This document shows, piece by piece, positions 41,785 through 50,266 of a stretch of DNA of 64,000 bases. Every line of letters begins with the position of its first letter. Position 1 is the first letter of the stretch. The DNA is taken from contig NZ_CP135012.1 in NCBI RefSeq assembly GCF_039386055.1, positions 84,287 through 148,286 on the forward strand. Reading direction: 5' to 3'. The notes below the pieces were generated by a model that was given only the letters and a program-made list of their open reading frames with translations, made no database searches and was not told the origin of the DNA. The position numbers were made by a program, and so were the translations under genes. Origin of the DNA: Buchnera aphidicola (Greenidea ficicola). GTDB lineage: Bacteria > Pseudomonadota > Gammaproteobacteria > Enterobacterales > Enterobacteriaceae.

Positions 41785-44247
41785 TTAATAATATATTTTT
41801 TTATTTGTTTTTTGTAAAGCTGCTACTTTAGATTTTTTATTAGTTCTAATTAATATTACTCCTTGTGTGTTTCTTTTTAATGTTGCTATTTCTGATACTC
41901 TTGTTCTTACTAAAGTTCCTGAATTAGTAATCATCATTATTTCATCTTTTTTTTTTGCTTCAATTGCTCCAATTAATATTCCGTTTTTTTTTGTTATTTT
42001 AATAGAGATTATTCCTTTAGTGGATCTAGATTTTATTGGAAATTCTTTCATTTTAGTTTGTTTACCATATCCTTTTTCTGTTACTGTTAATATGTTTCCT
42101 TTATTTTTTGGAATTACTAATGAAACTACTCTATCATTTTTGTTTATTTTGATTCCTTTAATTCCAGATGTATTTCTTCCCATGTTTCTAACAGATTTTT
42201 CAGAAAAATGAACAACTTTTCCTTTTTTTGTAAATAACATAATGTTATTATTACCATTTGTTAAAGAAACTCCAATTAATTCATCATTGTTGTTTAAATT
42301 AATTGCTATTATTCCTTTATTTCTTGGTTTATTAAATTCTTTTAATGAAGTTTTTTTAACTAACCCTTGAGCGGTTGCCATAAATATATTTATTTTGTTA
42401 TTAAATTTTTTTAATGGTAAAATAGTAGTTATTCTTTCATTTTTATTTAATGGTAATAAATTAACTATTGGTTTTCCTTTTGTGTTTCTGCTTGCTTCAG
42501 GTAATTGGTAAACTTTCATCCAATATATAATACCTTTGGTAGAAAAACATAAAATTAAATCGTGTGTATTTGTTACTAATAAGCTTTCTATAAAATCTTT
42601 TTCTTTTATTTTTGTTGCTAATTTTCCTTTACCTCCTCTTTTTTGGGCTTCATAATCTGATAAAGGTTGATATTTTACATATCCTGAATTTGATAATGTA
42701 ACTATTACATCTTCTTTTGTTATAATATCTTCTATTTTAAGATTATATTTTTTAATATTTATTTTTGTTCTTCTTTTATCTTTAAAATTATTTTTTATTT
42801 TTATTAATTCTTTTTTTATTACTTTAATAAGATTTTTTGGTTTATTTAAAATTTTTAAAAGATTTTTAATTTTTTTTGAGATGTATATTTTTTTTTTAAT
42901 AATATTTTTTTTTTCTATATTATTTAATTTATTTAATTTCAAATTTAAAATAGATTTTATTTGTTTTTTAGTAAGTTTGTATTTTTTATTTTTTTTTTTT
43001 ATTTTCCATTTTTTTTTTTTTATTTTATTTTTAATTTTTTTTATTTTTTTTGTATTTTGAATAATTTTTATAATTTTTTTTATATTTTCTAATGCTATAA
43101 TTAATCCTTTTAAAATATGTATTTTTTTTTTTGCTTTTTTTAATTTAAAAATTGTTTTTTTTTTTATGATTTTTTTTCTATGTTTTAAAAAATGATATAA
43201 AATATTTTTTAAGGAAAGAATTTTTGGTTTTCCGTTACATAATGCAACCATGTTTATTCCAAATGATATTTGTAATTTTGTCATAAGATATAATTTATTT
43301 AATATTATTTCTGATATTGCATCTTTTTTAGTTTCTATAACAATTCTCATTCCATCTTTATCTGATTCATCTCTTAAAGCTTTAATTCCTTCTATTTTTT
43401 TATTTTTTATTAGTTCTGCTATTTTTTCTATTAGTTTTGATTTATTTACTTGATAAGGTAATTGATAAATTATTATTGATTGTTTTTTATTTTTTTTTAT
43501 TTTTATTTTACTTTTAGCCCTAATTTTTATTTTACCTTTTCCAGTTTTATATGCTTTTTTAATTCCTTTATTACCATTAATAATTCCAAATGTTGGAAAA
43601 TCTGGTCCTGGTATATAACGCATTAGTTTTTTTAAACTAATTTTTTTGTTTTTTATATATGCTAATAAACCATTTATTATTTCTTTTAAATTATGAGGAG
43701 GTATATTTGTTGCCATTCCAACAGCAATTCCAGATGATCCATTTATTAAAATATTTGGTATTGTAGATGGTAAAATTTCTGGTATTGTTTCATTATTATC
43801 ATAGTTAGGTATAAATTTTACAGTTTTTTTATCTAAATCTTTTAAAAGCTCTTGAGATATTTTTGACATTCTAATTTCAGTGTATCTCATCGCAGCTGCT
43901 GAATCTCCATCTACAGAACCAAAATTTCCTTGTCCATCTATTAATGTGTATCTTAAGGAAAATATTTGAGCCATTCTAACTATTGTTTCATAAACTGCTG
44001 AATCTCCATGAGGGTGATATTTTCCAATAACATCTCCTACTATTCTAGCAGATTTTTTATATGGTTTGTTCCATTCATTTCCTAAAATTTTCATAGCATA
44101 TAATATTCTTCTATGTACTGGTTTAAGACCATCTCTTACATCAGGTAATGCTCTTCCAACTATTACAGACATTGCATAATCTAAATAAGATTTTTTAAGT
44201 TCTTTTTCTATATATATTTTTTTATTTTTTTTTTTATTTTTTTTCAT
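41785..44247 (-). CDS. gyrA: DNA gyrase subunit A
   Basis: Breakage-rejoining subunit of gyrase. The catalytic Tyr is Y122 (RYTEIRMS), with numbering identical to E. coli through the quinolone region, where residue 83 is Ser and residue 87 is Glu instead of the E. coli Asp. The coiled-coil region (about 360-480) has become nearly all Lys/Ile/Asn. The C-terminal beta-pinwheel is kept with its GyrA-box QKRGGKG. It is 820 residues against 875; the acidic C-terminal tail is missing, ending at KTNKKIYY. Confidence 0.96.
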   Translation of the reverse strand: MKKNKKKNKKIYIEKELKKSYLDYAMSVIVGRALPDVRDGLKPVHRRILYAMKILGNEWNKPYKKSARIVGDVIGKYHPHGDSAVYETIVRMAQIFSLRYTLIDGQGNFGSVDGDSAAAMRYTEIRMSKISQELLKDLDKKTVKFIPNYDNNETIPEILPSTIPNILINGSSGIAVGMATNIPPHNLKEIINGLLAYIKNKKISLKKLMRYIPGPDFPTFGIINGNKGIKKAYKTGKGKIKIRAKSKIKIKKNKKQSIIIYQLPYQVNKSKLIEKIAELIKNKKIEGIKALRDESDKDGMRIVIETKKDAISEIILNKLYLMTKLQISFGINMVALCNGKPKILSLKNILYHFLKHRKKIIKKKTIFKLKKAKKKIHILKGLIIALENIKKIIKIIQNTKKIKKIKNKIKKKKWKIKKKNKKYKLTKKQIKSILNLKLNKLNNIEKKNIIKKKIYISKKIKNLLKILNKPKNLIKVIKKELIKIKNNFKDKRRTKINIKKYNLKIEDIITKEDVIVTLSNSGYVKYQPLSDYEAQKRGGKGKLATKIKEKDFIESLLVTNTHDLILCFSTKGIIYWMKVYQLPEASRNTKGKPIVNLLPLNKNERITTILPLKKFNNKINIFMATAQGLVKKTSLKEFNKPRNKGIIAINLNNNDELIGVSLTNGNNNIMLFTKKGKVVHFSEKSVRNMGRNTSGIKGIKINKNDRVVSLVIPKNKGNILTVTEKGYGKQTKMKEFPIKSRSTKGIISIKITKKNGILIGAIEAKKKDEIMMITNSGTLVRTRVSEIATLKRNTQGVILIRTNKKSKVAALQKTNKKIYY

Positions 44248-44415
44248 TTTTATCTCTTTATAATTTATTAAAAAATATTTTTTTTATAAAATATTATTTT
44301 ATATTTTAATTTTATTATATTTTTAAAAAATAAAATATATATTGAAAATTATATTTAGTAATATATTTTATATATATAATTATTTTTGTAATTAAAATTT
44401 TTATAAGGAAAAATT

Positions 44416-45117
44416 ATGGAAAATAAAGAAAAAAAATTGATTAAAAATTTATTTTTAAGATTAAAAGATATAGAATTAAAAAATGTTAAAATAGATTCAG
44501 AAGTTAATATATTAATTAAAGATATAATTAAAAAGCAATGTAATGCTCCTTATTATATGACTCAAACAATATTAATACAAGAATCAGCAATGCAATCTTT
44601 ATATAATAAAATAAATAAATTAGAAAATATTATTAAAAATTATAAAAAAGAAATTTATTCTAAAAATAAATCTAATGGGTTTTTATCAAATTTGTTTAAT
44701 AAAAAAAAAATTAAAGAAAATGATTTAAATAAAAAAGATTGTGTAAATAAAAATTTTGAAAATAATAATTTAAATAAACATGATAATTCTTATCATAATG
44801 GTACTGGTGGATTTTTAAAAAATGCATTACAAACTGCAATTGGTGTTGCTGGAGGTGTTGTTTCTGCGAATATGTTAATGAATCTTTTTAATAATAATAA
44901 GTCTCCTTCAGAAATTTTTAATACTGAAAATAATTCTGAATCATTAAAATCTCCTTCAGAGAATATAGATAATGATTTTAATAAATATGTTATTAATGAA
45001 GAAGAAAATTCATCTCAATATAATAATGATTTTTTAATTCCAGAAAATTTAAATGATTTAGAGAATTCAGAAAGTTTTGATAATATTAATTCAGATGATA
45101 ATGATGAATATTTATAA
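44416..45117 (+). CDS. DUF2076 family protein
   Basis: Uncharacterised family. The N-terminal domain (1-75) matches the DUF2076 pattern: EKKLIKNLFLRLKDIE, then CNAPYYMTQTILIQESAMQSLYNKINKLE, ending in a helix. A Lys/Asn linker follows. Next is the family's glycine-rich hydrophobic segment GGFLKNALQTAIGVAGGVVSANMLMNLF (131-158), which could be membrane-associated. The tail (165-233) is acidic and Asn/Ser/Glu-rich with two KSPSE/SPSE copies. No signal peptide. It is a solitary gene between gyrA and the peroxiredoxin, with an AAGGAA ribosome binding site and its own terminator. Function unknown. Confidence 0.85.
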   Translation: MENKEKKLIKNLFLRLKDIELKNVKIDSEVNILIKDIIKKQCNAPYYMTQTILIQESAMQSLYNKINKLENIIKNYKKEIYSKNKSNGFLSNLFNKKKIKENDLNKKDCVNKNFENNNLNKHDNSYHNGTGGFLKNALQTAIGVAGGVVSANMLMNLFNNNKSPSEIFNTENNSESLKSPSENIDNDFNKYVINEEENSSQYNNDFLIPENLNDLENSESFDNINSDDNDEYL

Positions 45118-45144
45118 TTTTTTTTAATAAAATTTTGTATATTA

Positions 45145-45193
45145 AATTACATTAAAATTTTTTAATTTTAATGTAATTTAATATTTTTTTTTT
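45145..45193 (+). terminator. Intrinsic terminator after the DUF2076 gene
   Basis: Sixteen bases (45145-45160) are perfectly complementary to 45165-45180 around a TTTT loop, with one more A-T pair outside. A long T-run follows (about 45184-45193). Each arm holds a single C or G. It lies between convergent genes and probably also affects the peroxiredoxin transcript. Confidence 0.75.
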
Positions 45194-45223
45194 AAAATAG
45201 ATTTTCTTTTATTTTTATATTTA

Positions 45224-45814
45224 TTAATTTTTACTTAAATATTTTGCTATTCCTTCGGGAGTAGCTTTTATTCCTTTTTTTCCTTTTTTCCAATTTGCTG
45301 GGCATACATTTCCTGAATTTTCATGAAATTGTATAGAATCTATAATTCTTATTAGATCTTTTATATTTCTTCCTAATGGAAGATCATTAATGCTTTCGTG
45401 TCTTATAATTTTTTTATTATCTATTATAAATGAAGCTCTTAATGAAACTCCATTGTGTGGATGTTCTACTCCATATAATTGTTGTATTTCTCTTTTTATA
45501 TCTGAAACCATAGTAAATTTTATTTTTCCTATTCCTCCGTTTTGAATAGGAGTATTTCTCCAAGCGTTATGAACATATACAGAATCAATTGATACTCCTA
45601 TAATTTCTACATTTCTTTTTTCAAATTCACCGTATAATTTATTAAATGAAATTATTTCAGAAGGACATACAAAAGTAAAATCCATTGGCCAAAAAAATAA
45701 AATTGCCATTTTATTTGAAATATTTTTTAAAAAATTAAAATTTTCAACTATTTTTCCATTTTTTAATACTGCTGGTGAAATGAAATTGGGAGCGTTATGA
45801 GCTACTAAAATCAT
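45224..45814 (-). CDS. ahpC: 2-Cys peroxiredoxin
   Basis: Thiol peroxidase reducing hydrogen peroxide and organic peroxides. The peroxidatic Cys is C50 (in FTFVCPSE) and the resolving Cys is C171 (in GNVCPANW), the typical 2-Cys arrangement; GGIGKIKFTMVSD and the C-terminal YLSKN helix fit a eukaryote-like Tsa/AhpC type. The name ahpC follows Buchnera usage as I recall it; tsaA would be equally reasonable. No AhpF reductase is nearby, so the electron donor is probably thioredoxin. It forms a peroxide defence set with sodA. Confidence 0.93.
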   Translation of the reverse strand: MILVAHNAPNFISPAVLKNGKIVENFNFLKNISNKMAILFFWPMDFTFVCPSEIISFNKLYGEFEKRNVEIIGVSIDSVYVHNAWRNTPIQNGGIGKIKFTMVSDIKREIQQLYGVEHPHNGVSLRASFIIDNKKIIRHESINDLPLGRNIKDLIRIIDSIQFHENSGNVCPANWKKGKKGIKATPEGIAKYLSKN

Positions 45815-45934
45815 TTTTATTTCCTTAATAATTTTATTATTGAAATAAATTTTATTTAAAATTATATTTATTATTTTAACATATTATTGGTAATAATAAA
45901 AGAAAATGTAAAATGTTTTGAAATTTATTTAATT

Positions 45935-46432
45935 TTATTTTTTTATTATAGCTTTTCTTAATATTTTTTTTTGTAATATATATCCTTTTTTTATTATACT
46001 TATTTTATTATTTTTTTTATTTTTATTTTTAATTGTTTTTATATAATTTTTAAATTTATTTTTTTTTTTGTTTATTATTTTTACATTGAATTTTTTTATT
46101 GTATTTAGGATAGATTTAAATATTAAAGATAATCCTTTTTTTGTATTTTTATTTGTTTTATTTATTTTTTTTAAAAATTTTATAGAGTCTTCTATATAAT
46201 CAATAATTGGTATTAGTTTTATAATAAAAAATTTTAAATTTTTATTACATATTATTTTTTTATTTTCATTTATTTTTTTTTTAATGTTTTCTATTTTAGC
46301 TTGTTCTCTTAAATGTATTTCTTTTTTTTTTTTTTTTATTTTGTTTATTTTTTTTTTTATTTTTTTTTCTTTTATTTTTATTTTATTTATTTTTTTTTCT
46401 ATTTTTATTTTTATATCTTCAGATTTTTTCAT
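45935..46432 (-). CDS. grpE: GrpE nucleotide exchange factor, divergent
   Basis: GrpE releases ADP from DnaK. Identification rests on the C terminus KKGYILQKKILRKAIIKK (148-165), matching the GrpE beta-domain signature GY-L--R--R-A-V, and on LKFFIIKLIPIIDYIEDSIKF (about 66-86), matching the P--D-lEra segment after a long basic coiled coil. Several hallmarks are gone: the FDPNLHEA-like motif reads KFKNYIKTI, without Pro and His. Length 165 versus 197, and Lys/Ile/Asn dominate. It is followed on its strand by the peroxiredoxin gene. Identity likely, activity uncertain. Confidence 0.8.
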   Translation of the reverse strand: MKKSEDIKIKIEKKINKIKIKEKKIKKKINKIKKKKKEIHLREQAKIENIKKKINENKKIICNKNLKFFIIKLIPIIDYIEDSIKFLKKINKTNKNTKKGLSLIFKSILNTIKKFNVKIINKKKNKFKNYIKTIKNKNKKNNKISIIKKGYILQKKILRKAIIKK

Positions 46433-46467
46433 ATTTTTTTTTAAAAAAAAATTAATAATTGTTTATT

Positions 46468-46494
46468 ATATGTATTTATAGTATTTCTTTCAAG
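46468..46494 (-). promoter_or_regulatory. Possible sigma-32 promoter of grpE
   Basis: On the minus strand CTTGAAA (46494-46488) is a perfect heat-shock -35 core. Twelve bases later ATACATAT (46475-46468) weakly matches CCCCATAT (5 of 8). It lies 36-62 bp upstream of the grpE start. The -35 is convincing, while the -10 has decayed toward A/T. Confidence 0.5.
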
Positions 46495-46547
46495 AGTAAA
46501 TAAATATAAAATTATTTTATTTTTAAAATAAATGGTTGTAAATAAAA

Positions 46548-47426
46548 ATGAAAAAATATTTTAATAATATTGGTATTGTTGGAATACCAAGATTTAAAAG
46601 TTCTTTTGTGACTCATGAATTGCTTTATTTTTGGTTACATAAAAAAGGTTATAATGTATTTATAGAAAATAATCTTGTTAAAAAATTGTTTTTAATTAAT
46701 CCTATGGTTTTATCTTTGTCAGATATTGGAAAATATTGCGATTTGGCTATAGTTATTGGTGGGGATGGAAATATTTTAAGAGCTGGTAGAGTATTATCTT
46801 CTTATAAAACATTTATTATAGGAATTAATAGAGGTAATTTTGGATTTTTAACAGATTTAAATTATAATAATATATTTAAAACAATATTGAAAATTTTATC
46901 TGGAAAATTTAAAATAGAAAAACGTTTTTTATTGGAAGTTAAAGTATATAGAAAAAATATTATTCTTAATAAAGATATTGCAATTAATGAAATAGTAATA
47001 CATCCGGAAAAAGTTACTAATATGTTTGAATTTGATATTTTTATTAATGGAAAATTTGCTTTTTCGCAACGATCAGATGGATTAATAATTTCTACTCCTA
47101 CTGGTTCTACTGGATATGCTTTATCTGCTGGAGGTCCAATTGTAGAAACTTCATTAGATGTAATAATTTTATTACCGATGTTTGCTCATACTTTATCAGT
47201 TAGACCTTTGGTTATTAATAATAATAATATTATTTATATAAAATTTAAAGATGTTAAAGGAAAATTAAAAATTAGTTTAGATGGAAATGTTGTTATTCCA
47301 ATTAAAAAAAATGATATAATTTTTATTTCTAAAAGTAAATTAAAATTATCTTTAGTTCATCCTCTTTGTTATAATTATTATGATGTATTAAATGTTAAAT
47401 TAAATTGGTCAAAAAAATTTTTTTGA
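46548..47426 (+). CDS. nadK: NAD kinase
   Basis: Phosphorylates NAD to NADP, the cofactor for DapB, FolA and biosynthesis. The GGDGN motif (71-75, followed by ILRAGR), NRGNFGFLTDL and the SDGLIISTPTGSTGYALSAGGPIV substrate site are intact. Length 292, as in E. coli. It is divergent from grpE, matching the E. coli grpE/nadK arrangement. Its stop codon lies in a palindrome, and ssrA converges on it. Confidence 0.96.
   Translation: MKKYFNNIGIVGIPRFKSSFVTHELLYFWLHKKGYNVFIENNLVKKLFLINPMVLSLSDIGKYCDLAIVIGGDGNILRAGRVLSSYKTFIIGINRGNFGFLTDLNYNNIFKTILKILSGKFKIEKRFLLEVKVYRKNIILNKDIAINEIVIHPEKVTNMFEFDIFINGKFAFSQRSDGLIISTPTGSTGYALSAGGPIVETSLDVIILLPMFAHTLSVRPLVINNNNIIYIKFKDVKGKLKISLDGNVVIPIKKNDIIFISKSKLKLSLVHPLCYNYYDVLNVKLNWSKKFF
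47409..47426. terminator. 18-bp palindrome at the nadK/ssrA junction
   Basis: TC-A7-T7-GA is a perfect palindrome that ends on the nadK TGA stop codon. On the minus strand it lies 17 bases beyond the ssrA 3' end and could end tmRNA transcription. Mostly A-T pairs, so strength is uncertain. Confidence 0.4.
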
Positions 47427-47442
47427 TTATTATGTTTTTTTT

Positions 47443-47805
47443 TGGAGCTGGCGGGATTCGAACCCGCGTCCAAAAAATATTTAATACTTAGTACTACATG
47501 TTTAGTTTATTTTTTTTTTTTTTGATATTTATTATAAATAAACAAATAATAAATATTATATCATAATTGAATTTTATTCTAAAATACTTATGAAATATTT
47601 TAGATACTTTTTATATTTTTTATTTTCTATGTTATTTTTTTTAAAAAAGTAAAATTATTAATAATATAGATCTTTATTACAGTTTTTAAGCTGCTAAAGC
47701 GTATGTTTTTTCTTTTGCAAATATTTTTCGGTTTTTAACGAGTCCAACCGAACCTCGACATGCACTAAAGTTTTTATATATTTTGTCAAATCCATAATCA
47801 GCCCC
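47443..47805 (-). ncRNA. ssrA: Transfer-messenger RNA
   Basis: tmRNA rescues stalled ribosomes and tags proteins for degradation. The 5' end GGGGCTGATTATGGATTTG (from 47805) and 3' T-arm and acceptor (GGGTTCGAATCCCGCCAGCTCC, ending 47443) pair as a tRNA-like domain. The tag reading frame lies at 47686-47718, reading AKEKTYALAA then TAA; E. coli has ANDENYALAA. The TGCATGTCGAGGTTCGGTTGG pseudoknot-1 region is recognisable. Length about 363 nt, as in E. coli, but the central pseudoknots are very A/T-rich. CCA is not encoded: AAA follows the discriminator. Confidence 0.96.
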
Positions 47806-47812
47806 TTAAAAT

Positions 47813-47840
47813 ATTATATCATATTATAATATAATGTAAA
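47813..47840 (-). promoter_or_regulatory. Sigma-70 promoter of ssrA
   Basis: On the minus strand TTTACA (47840-47835) is followed by a 16-base spacer and a perfect TATAAT (47818-47813). Seven bases separate TATAAT from the GGGG 5' end of tmRNA, exactly where transcription should start. Confidence 0.8.
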
Positions 47841-47893
47841 TTAATTATATAATTATTTTATAATATAAATTTTTTAATAAAAAAGGAAAAATT

Positions 47894-48205
47894 ATGAAAA
47901 TTTTTGATAAAATTAAAAAACAAATTAATAATAATTCTATTATTATATATATGAAAGGTTCTCCTGATATGCCAAATTGTGGATTTTCTGCGAGAGCAGT
48001 AAAAATATTATTATCTTATAAAAAAAAATTTTCTTATGTGGATGTTTTAAAAAATGAAAAAATTAGAAAATTTTTACCTAAATATTCTAATTGGCCTACT
48101 TTTCCTCAATTATGGATTAATGGTGTTTTAATCGGTGGTTGTGATATTATAGTGGAAATGTTTAATAATGGAGAATTAAAAAAAATTATTTCTAAAGTAA
48201 ATTAA
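47894..48205 (+). CDS. grxD: Monothiol glutaredoxin (CGFS type)
   Basis: Grx4-type protein that binds a 2Fe-2S cluster with glutathione and takes part in Fe-S delivery. The CGFS site is C29-S32 in MPNCGFSARAV, with YMKGSPD before it and the glutathione-binding WPTFPQLWINGVLIGGCDI after it. Length 103 versus 115. With the many Fe-S clusters of complex I and YfaE nearby, an Fe-S role fits well. AAGGAA ribosome binding site; converges on rnt. Confidence 0.95.
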   Translation: MKIFDKIKKQINNNSIIIYMKGSPDMPNCGFSARAVKILLSYKKKFSYVDVLKNEKIRKFLPKYSNWPTFPQLWINGVLIGGCDIIVEMFNNGELKKIISKVN

Positions 48206-48220
48206 AATAAATTTTTTATG

Positions 48221-48246
48221 CAATCATTATTTTAAAATAATGATTG
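48221..48246. terminator. 26-bp perfect palindrome at the grxD/rnt junction
   Basis: CAATCATTATTTT (48221-48233) is exactly mirrored by 48234-48246 and followed by TTTTTG on the plus strand. It includes the rnt stop codon, so the last rnt codons double as hairpin arm. Likely a terminator for grxD and perhaps for rnt. Confidence 0.6.
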
Positions 48247-48867
48247 TTTTTGTAAATTAATAATTTTACAAAATAAATCAGAAGTTTTTATAGCATCGTA
48301 TAATGATGAATGAGCTTTTAAATAATTAAATTTTATTTTCATTGCTTTGCATGATTTTGATAATACTGTTTGTCCTACTATTAAGGCACTTAATGTTGCT
48401 GTGTCAAATGTTGTAAAAGTATGAAATGGATGTTTTTTAATTTTATTTCTTTTAATTAATTGCATTAAAAAATTATGATCAAAATTTACATTATGACCAA
48501 CTAAAATTGCTTTGTTACATTTTTTTTCTTTTATTTCATTGTTTATTATTTGTAATATAGATATTAATGCTTCTTTTTCGCTTATAGCACATCTTAATGG
48601 ATGAAAGGGATCAATTTTATTAATTTTTAAAGATTTTTTTTTTAAAATAGAATTTTTAAATGGTTTGATGTGAAAATTAAATATTTCATCTTTTTTTAAT
48701 AAACCTTTATTATTTATTTTTAATGTTATTATAGTTATTTCTAATAATGCATTATTTTTTGGATCTAACCCAGATGTTTCTATGTCTATAACTACTGGTA
48801 AAAATTTTCTAAATCTTTTATTGATAGAATATTTATTAAATATTTTTTTTTTATTATTATAAAACAT
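48232..48867 (-). CDS. rnt: Ribonuclease T
   Basis: DEDD-type 3'-5' exoribonuclease that trims tRNA and other stable RNA 3' ends. Catalytic D28 and E30 sit in VVIDIETSGLDP; the second Asp is in GHNVNFDHNF; the final His and Asp are in AHSSLYDAIKTSDLFC. Length 211 versus 215; the C-terminal tail is short. End trimming matters here because at least tmRNA needs CCA addition. It is divergent from sodA across 78 bp. Confidence 0.95.
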   Translation of the reverse strand: MFYNNKKKIFNKYSINKRFRKFLPVVIDIETSGLDPKNNALLEITIITLKINNKGLLKKDEIFNFHIKPFKNSILKKKSLKINKIDPFHPLRCAISEKEALISILQIINNEIKEKKCNKAILVGHNVNFDHNFLMQLIKRNKIKKHPFHTFTTFDTATLSALIVGQTVLSKSCKAMKIKFNYLKAHSSLYDAIKTSDLFCKIINLQKQSLF

Positions 48868-48945
48868 TTTATTTAATATAATATCAAATTAATTAATTAT
48901 AAATTATTATTTTTTAAAAAAATATTTTAAAAGGATTAATTCGTT

Positions 48946-49566
48946 ATGAGTTATATATTACCAAAATTACAATATAAATATGACGCTTTAGAACCTTATA
49001 TTGACAAAGAAACTATGAAAATACATCATACAAAACATCATCAAAAATATGTTGATAATGCAAATTTTTTATTAAAAGATACAAATTTTTCAAAATGTTC
49101 AGAAAATTATATTTTAATAAATTTAAAAAAAATTCCTTTTTCTATCAGAGATTCTGTAAGAAATAATGTAGGTGGTCATGTAAATCATAGTTTTTTTTGG
49201 AAACAATTTGAATTAGGAAAATCTGAAATTTCTATAGAATTGAAAATTTCTATAAATAAAATTTTTGGAAGTTTAGAAGAATTTAAAAAAAAATTTACAG
49301 AAATTTCGATTTCTAAATTTGGATCGGGTTGGGTTTGGTTAGTTTTAAATAAAAATAAATTATGTATAGTTTCTACTTCTAATCAAGATAATCCTTTAAT
49401 GGGTAAGAATATTGCAGGAGTTTCTGGTATTCCTATTATCGGATTAGATCTTTGGGAGCATGCTTATTATTTAAAATACAAAAATAATAGAATAGATTAT
49501 GTTAATGCTTTTTGGAATATAATTAATTGGTCTAAAATTTCGTCTTTTTTTATAAAATCTATTTAA
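48946..49566 (+). CDS. sodA: Superoxide dismutase [Mn]
   Basis: Converts superoxide, a by-product of complex I, to peroxide. Metal ligands are H27 (KIHHTKHH), H81 (GGHVNHSFFW), D168 and H172 (DLWEHAYYL). Length 206, equal to E. coli SodA, and the MNPLMG/GGHVNHSFFW type favours the Mn family over Fe. AAGGAT ribosome binding site. The peroxiredoxin at 45.2-45.8 kb would consume the peroxide formed. Confidence 0.96.
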   Translation: MSYILPKLQYKYDALEPYIDKETMKIHHTKHHQKYVDNANFLLKDTNFSKCSENYILINLKKIPFSIRDSVRNNVGGHVNHSFFWKQFELGKSEISIELKISINKIFGSLEEFKKKFTEISISKFGSGWVWLVLNKNKLCIVSTSNQDNPLMGKNIAGVSGIPIIGLDLWEHAYYLKYKNNRIDYVNAFWNIINWSKISSFFIKSI

Positions 49567-49652
49567 TTTTTTTTTTAAAATTATTTTAGTACATTTATTT
49601 ATTTTATAAATATATTAAAATGTATTAATTTTATATAAAAATAAGGAATATA

Positions 49653-50243
49653 ATGAATTTTTTTAAAATTATTATAGGATTATCTAATCCTATAAATAAA
49701 TATTATGATACTCGTCATAATGTTGGTTCTTGGTATATAAAAATTTTATCAAAGAAATATTTAATTTCTTTAAAAAAAAAAAATAAATTTAAAGGTTATT
49801 TAGGAAAAATTAAATTTTTTGATGAATATATTTATGTTTTTATACCTAATTTTTTTATGAATTTAAATGGAAAGTATATTTTTTCTTTACTTTCTTTTTA
49901 TAATATTAGTTATAAAAATATTTTAATAATACATGATGAATTGGATTTATTACCTGGAGAAATTAAATTTCGATATGGTTTTGGTCATAATGGTCATAAT
50001 GGTTTAAAAAGTATTTTTAATTTTTTTAAAAAAAAAAAATTTTATAGATTATCTATTGGAATTGGAAGACCTAATAATTGTAACAAAATATCTTCATATG
50101 TTTTATCTTCCCCTTCTATTCAAGATAAAAAAAAAATTATTAATATTATTAATTTTTCTATTTCTTTTATTAAAGTTTTTATTAAAAATATTAATATATC
50201 ATATATTAATAAATTATTTTTAAATAAAATTAATGTATTTTAG
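49653..50243 (+). CDS. pth: Peptidyl-tRNA hydrolase
   Basis: Releases tRNA from prematurely dropped peptidyl-tRNA. The N-terminal GLSNPINKYYDTRHNVG holds N12 and the catalytic H22. The IHDELDLLPGEIKFRYG block holds the catalytic Asp, and GHNGHNGLKSIF follows. Length 196 versus 194. It is followed by ychF after 23 bp, the same pair as in E. coli. AAGGAA ribosome binding site. Confidence 0.95.
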   Translation: MNFFKIIIGLSNPINKYYDTRHNVGSWYIKILSKKYLISLKKKNKFKGYLGKIKFFDEYIYVFIPNFFMNLNGKYIFSLLSFYNISYKNILIIHDELDLLPGEIKFRYGFGHNGHNGLKSIFNFFKKKKFYRLSIGIGRPNNCNKISSYVLSSPSIQDKKKIINIINFSISFIKVFIKNINISYINKLFLNKINVF

Positions 50244-50266
50244 TTTTTTAAAATAAGTGATAAATT

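Noticed and set aside
47440-47470. GGATTCGAACC string suggesting a tRNA gene
   Set aside because: The T-arm belongs to the 3' tRNA-like domain of ssrA; no anticodon arm is adjacent. No other tRNA-like T-arm was seen in the window.
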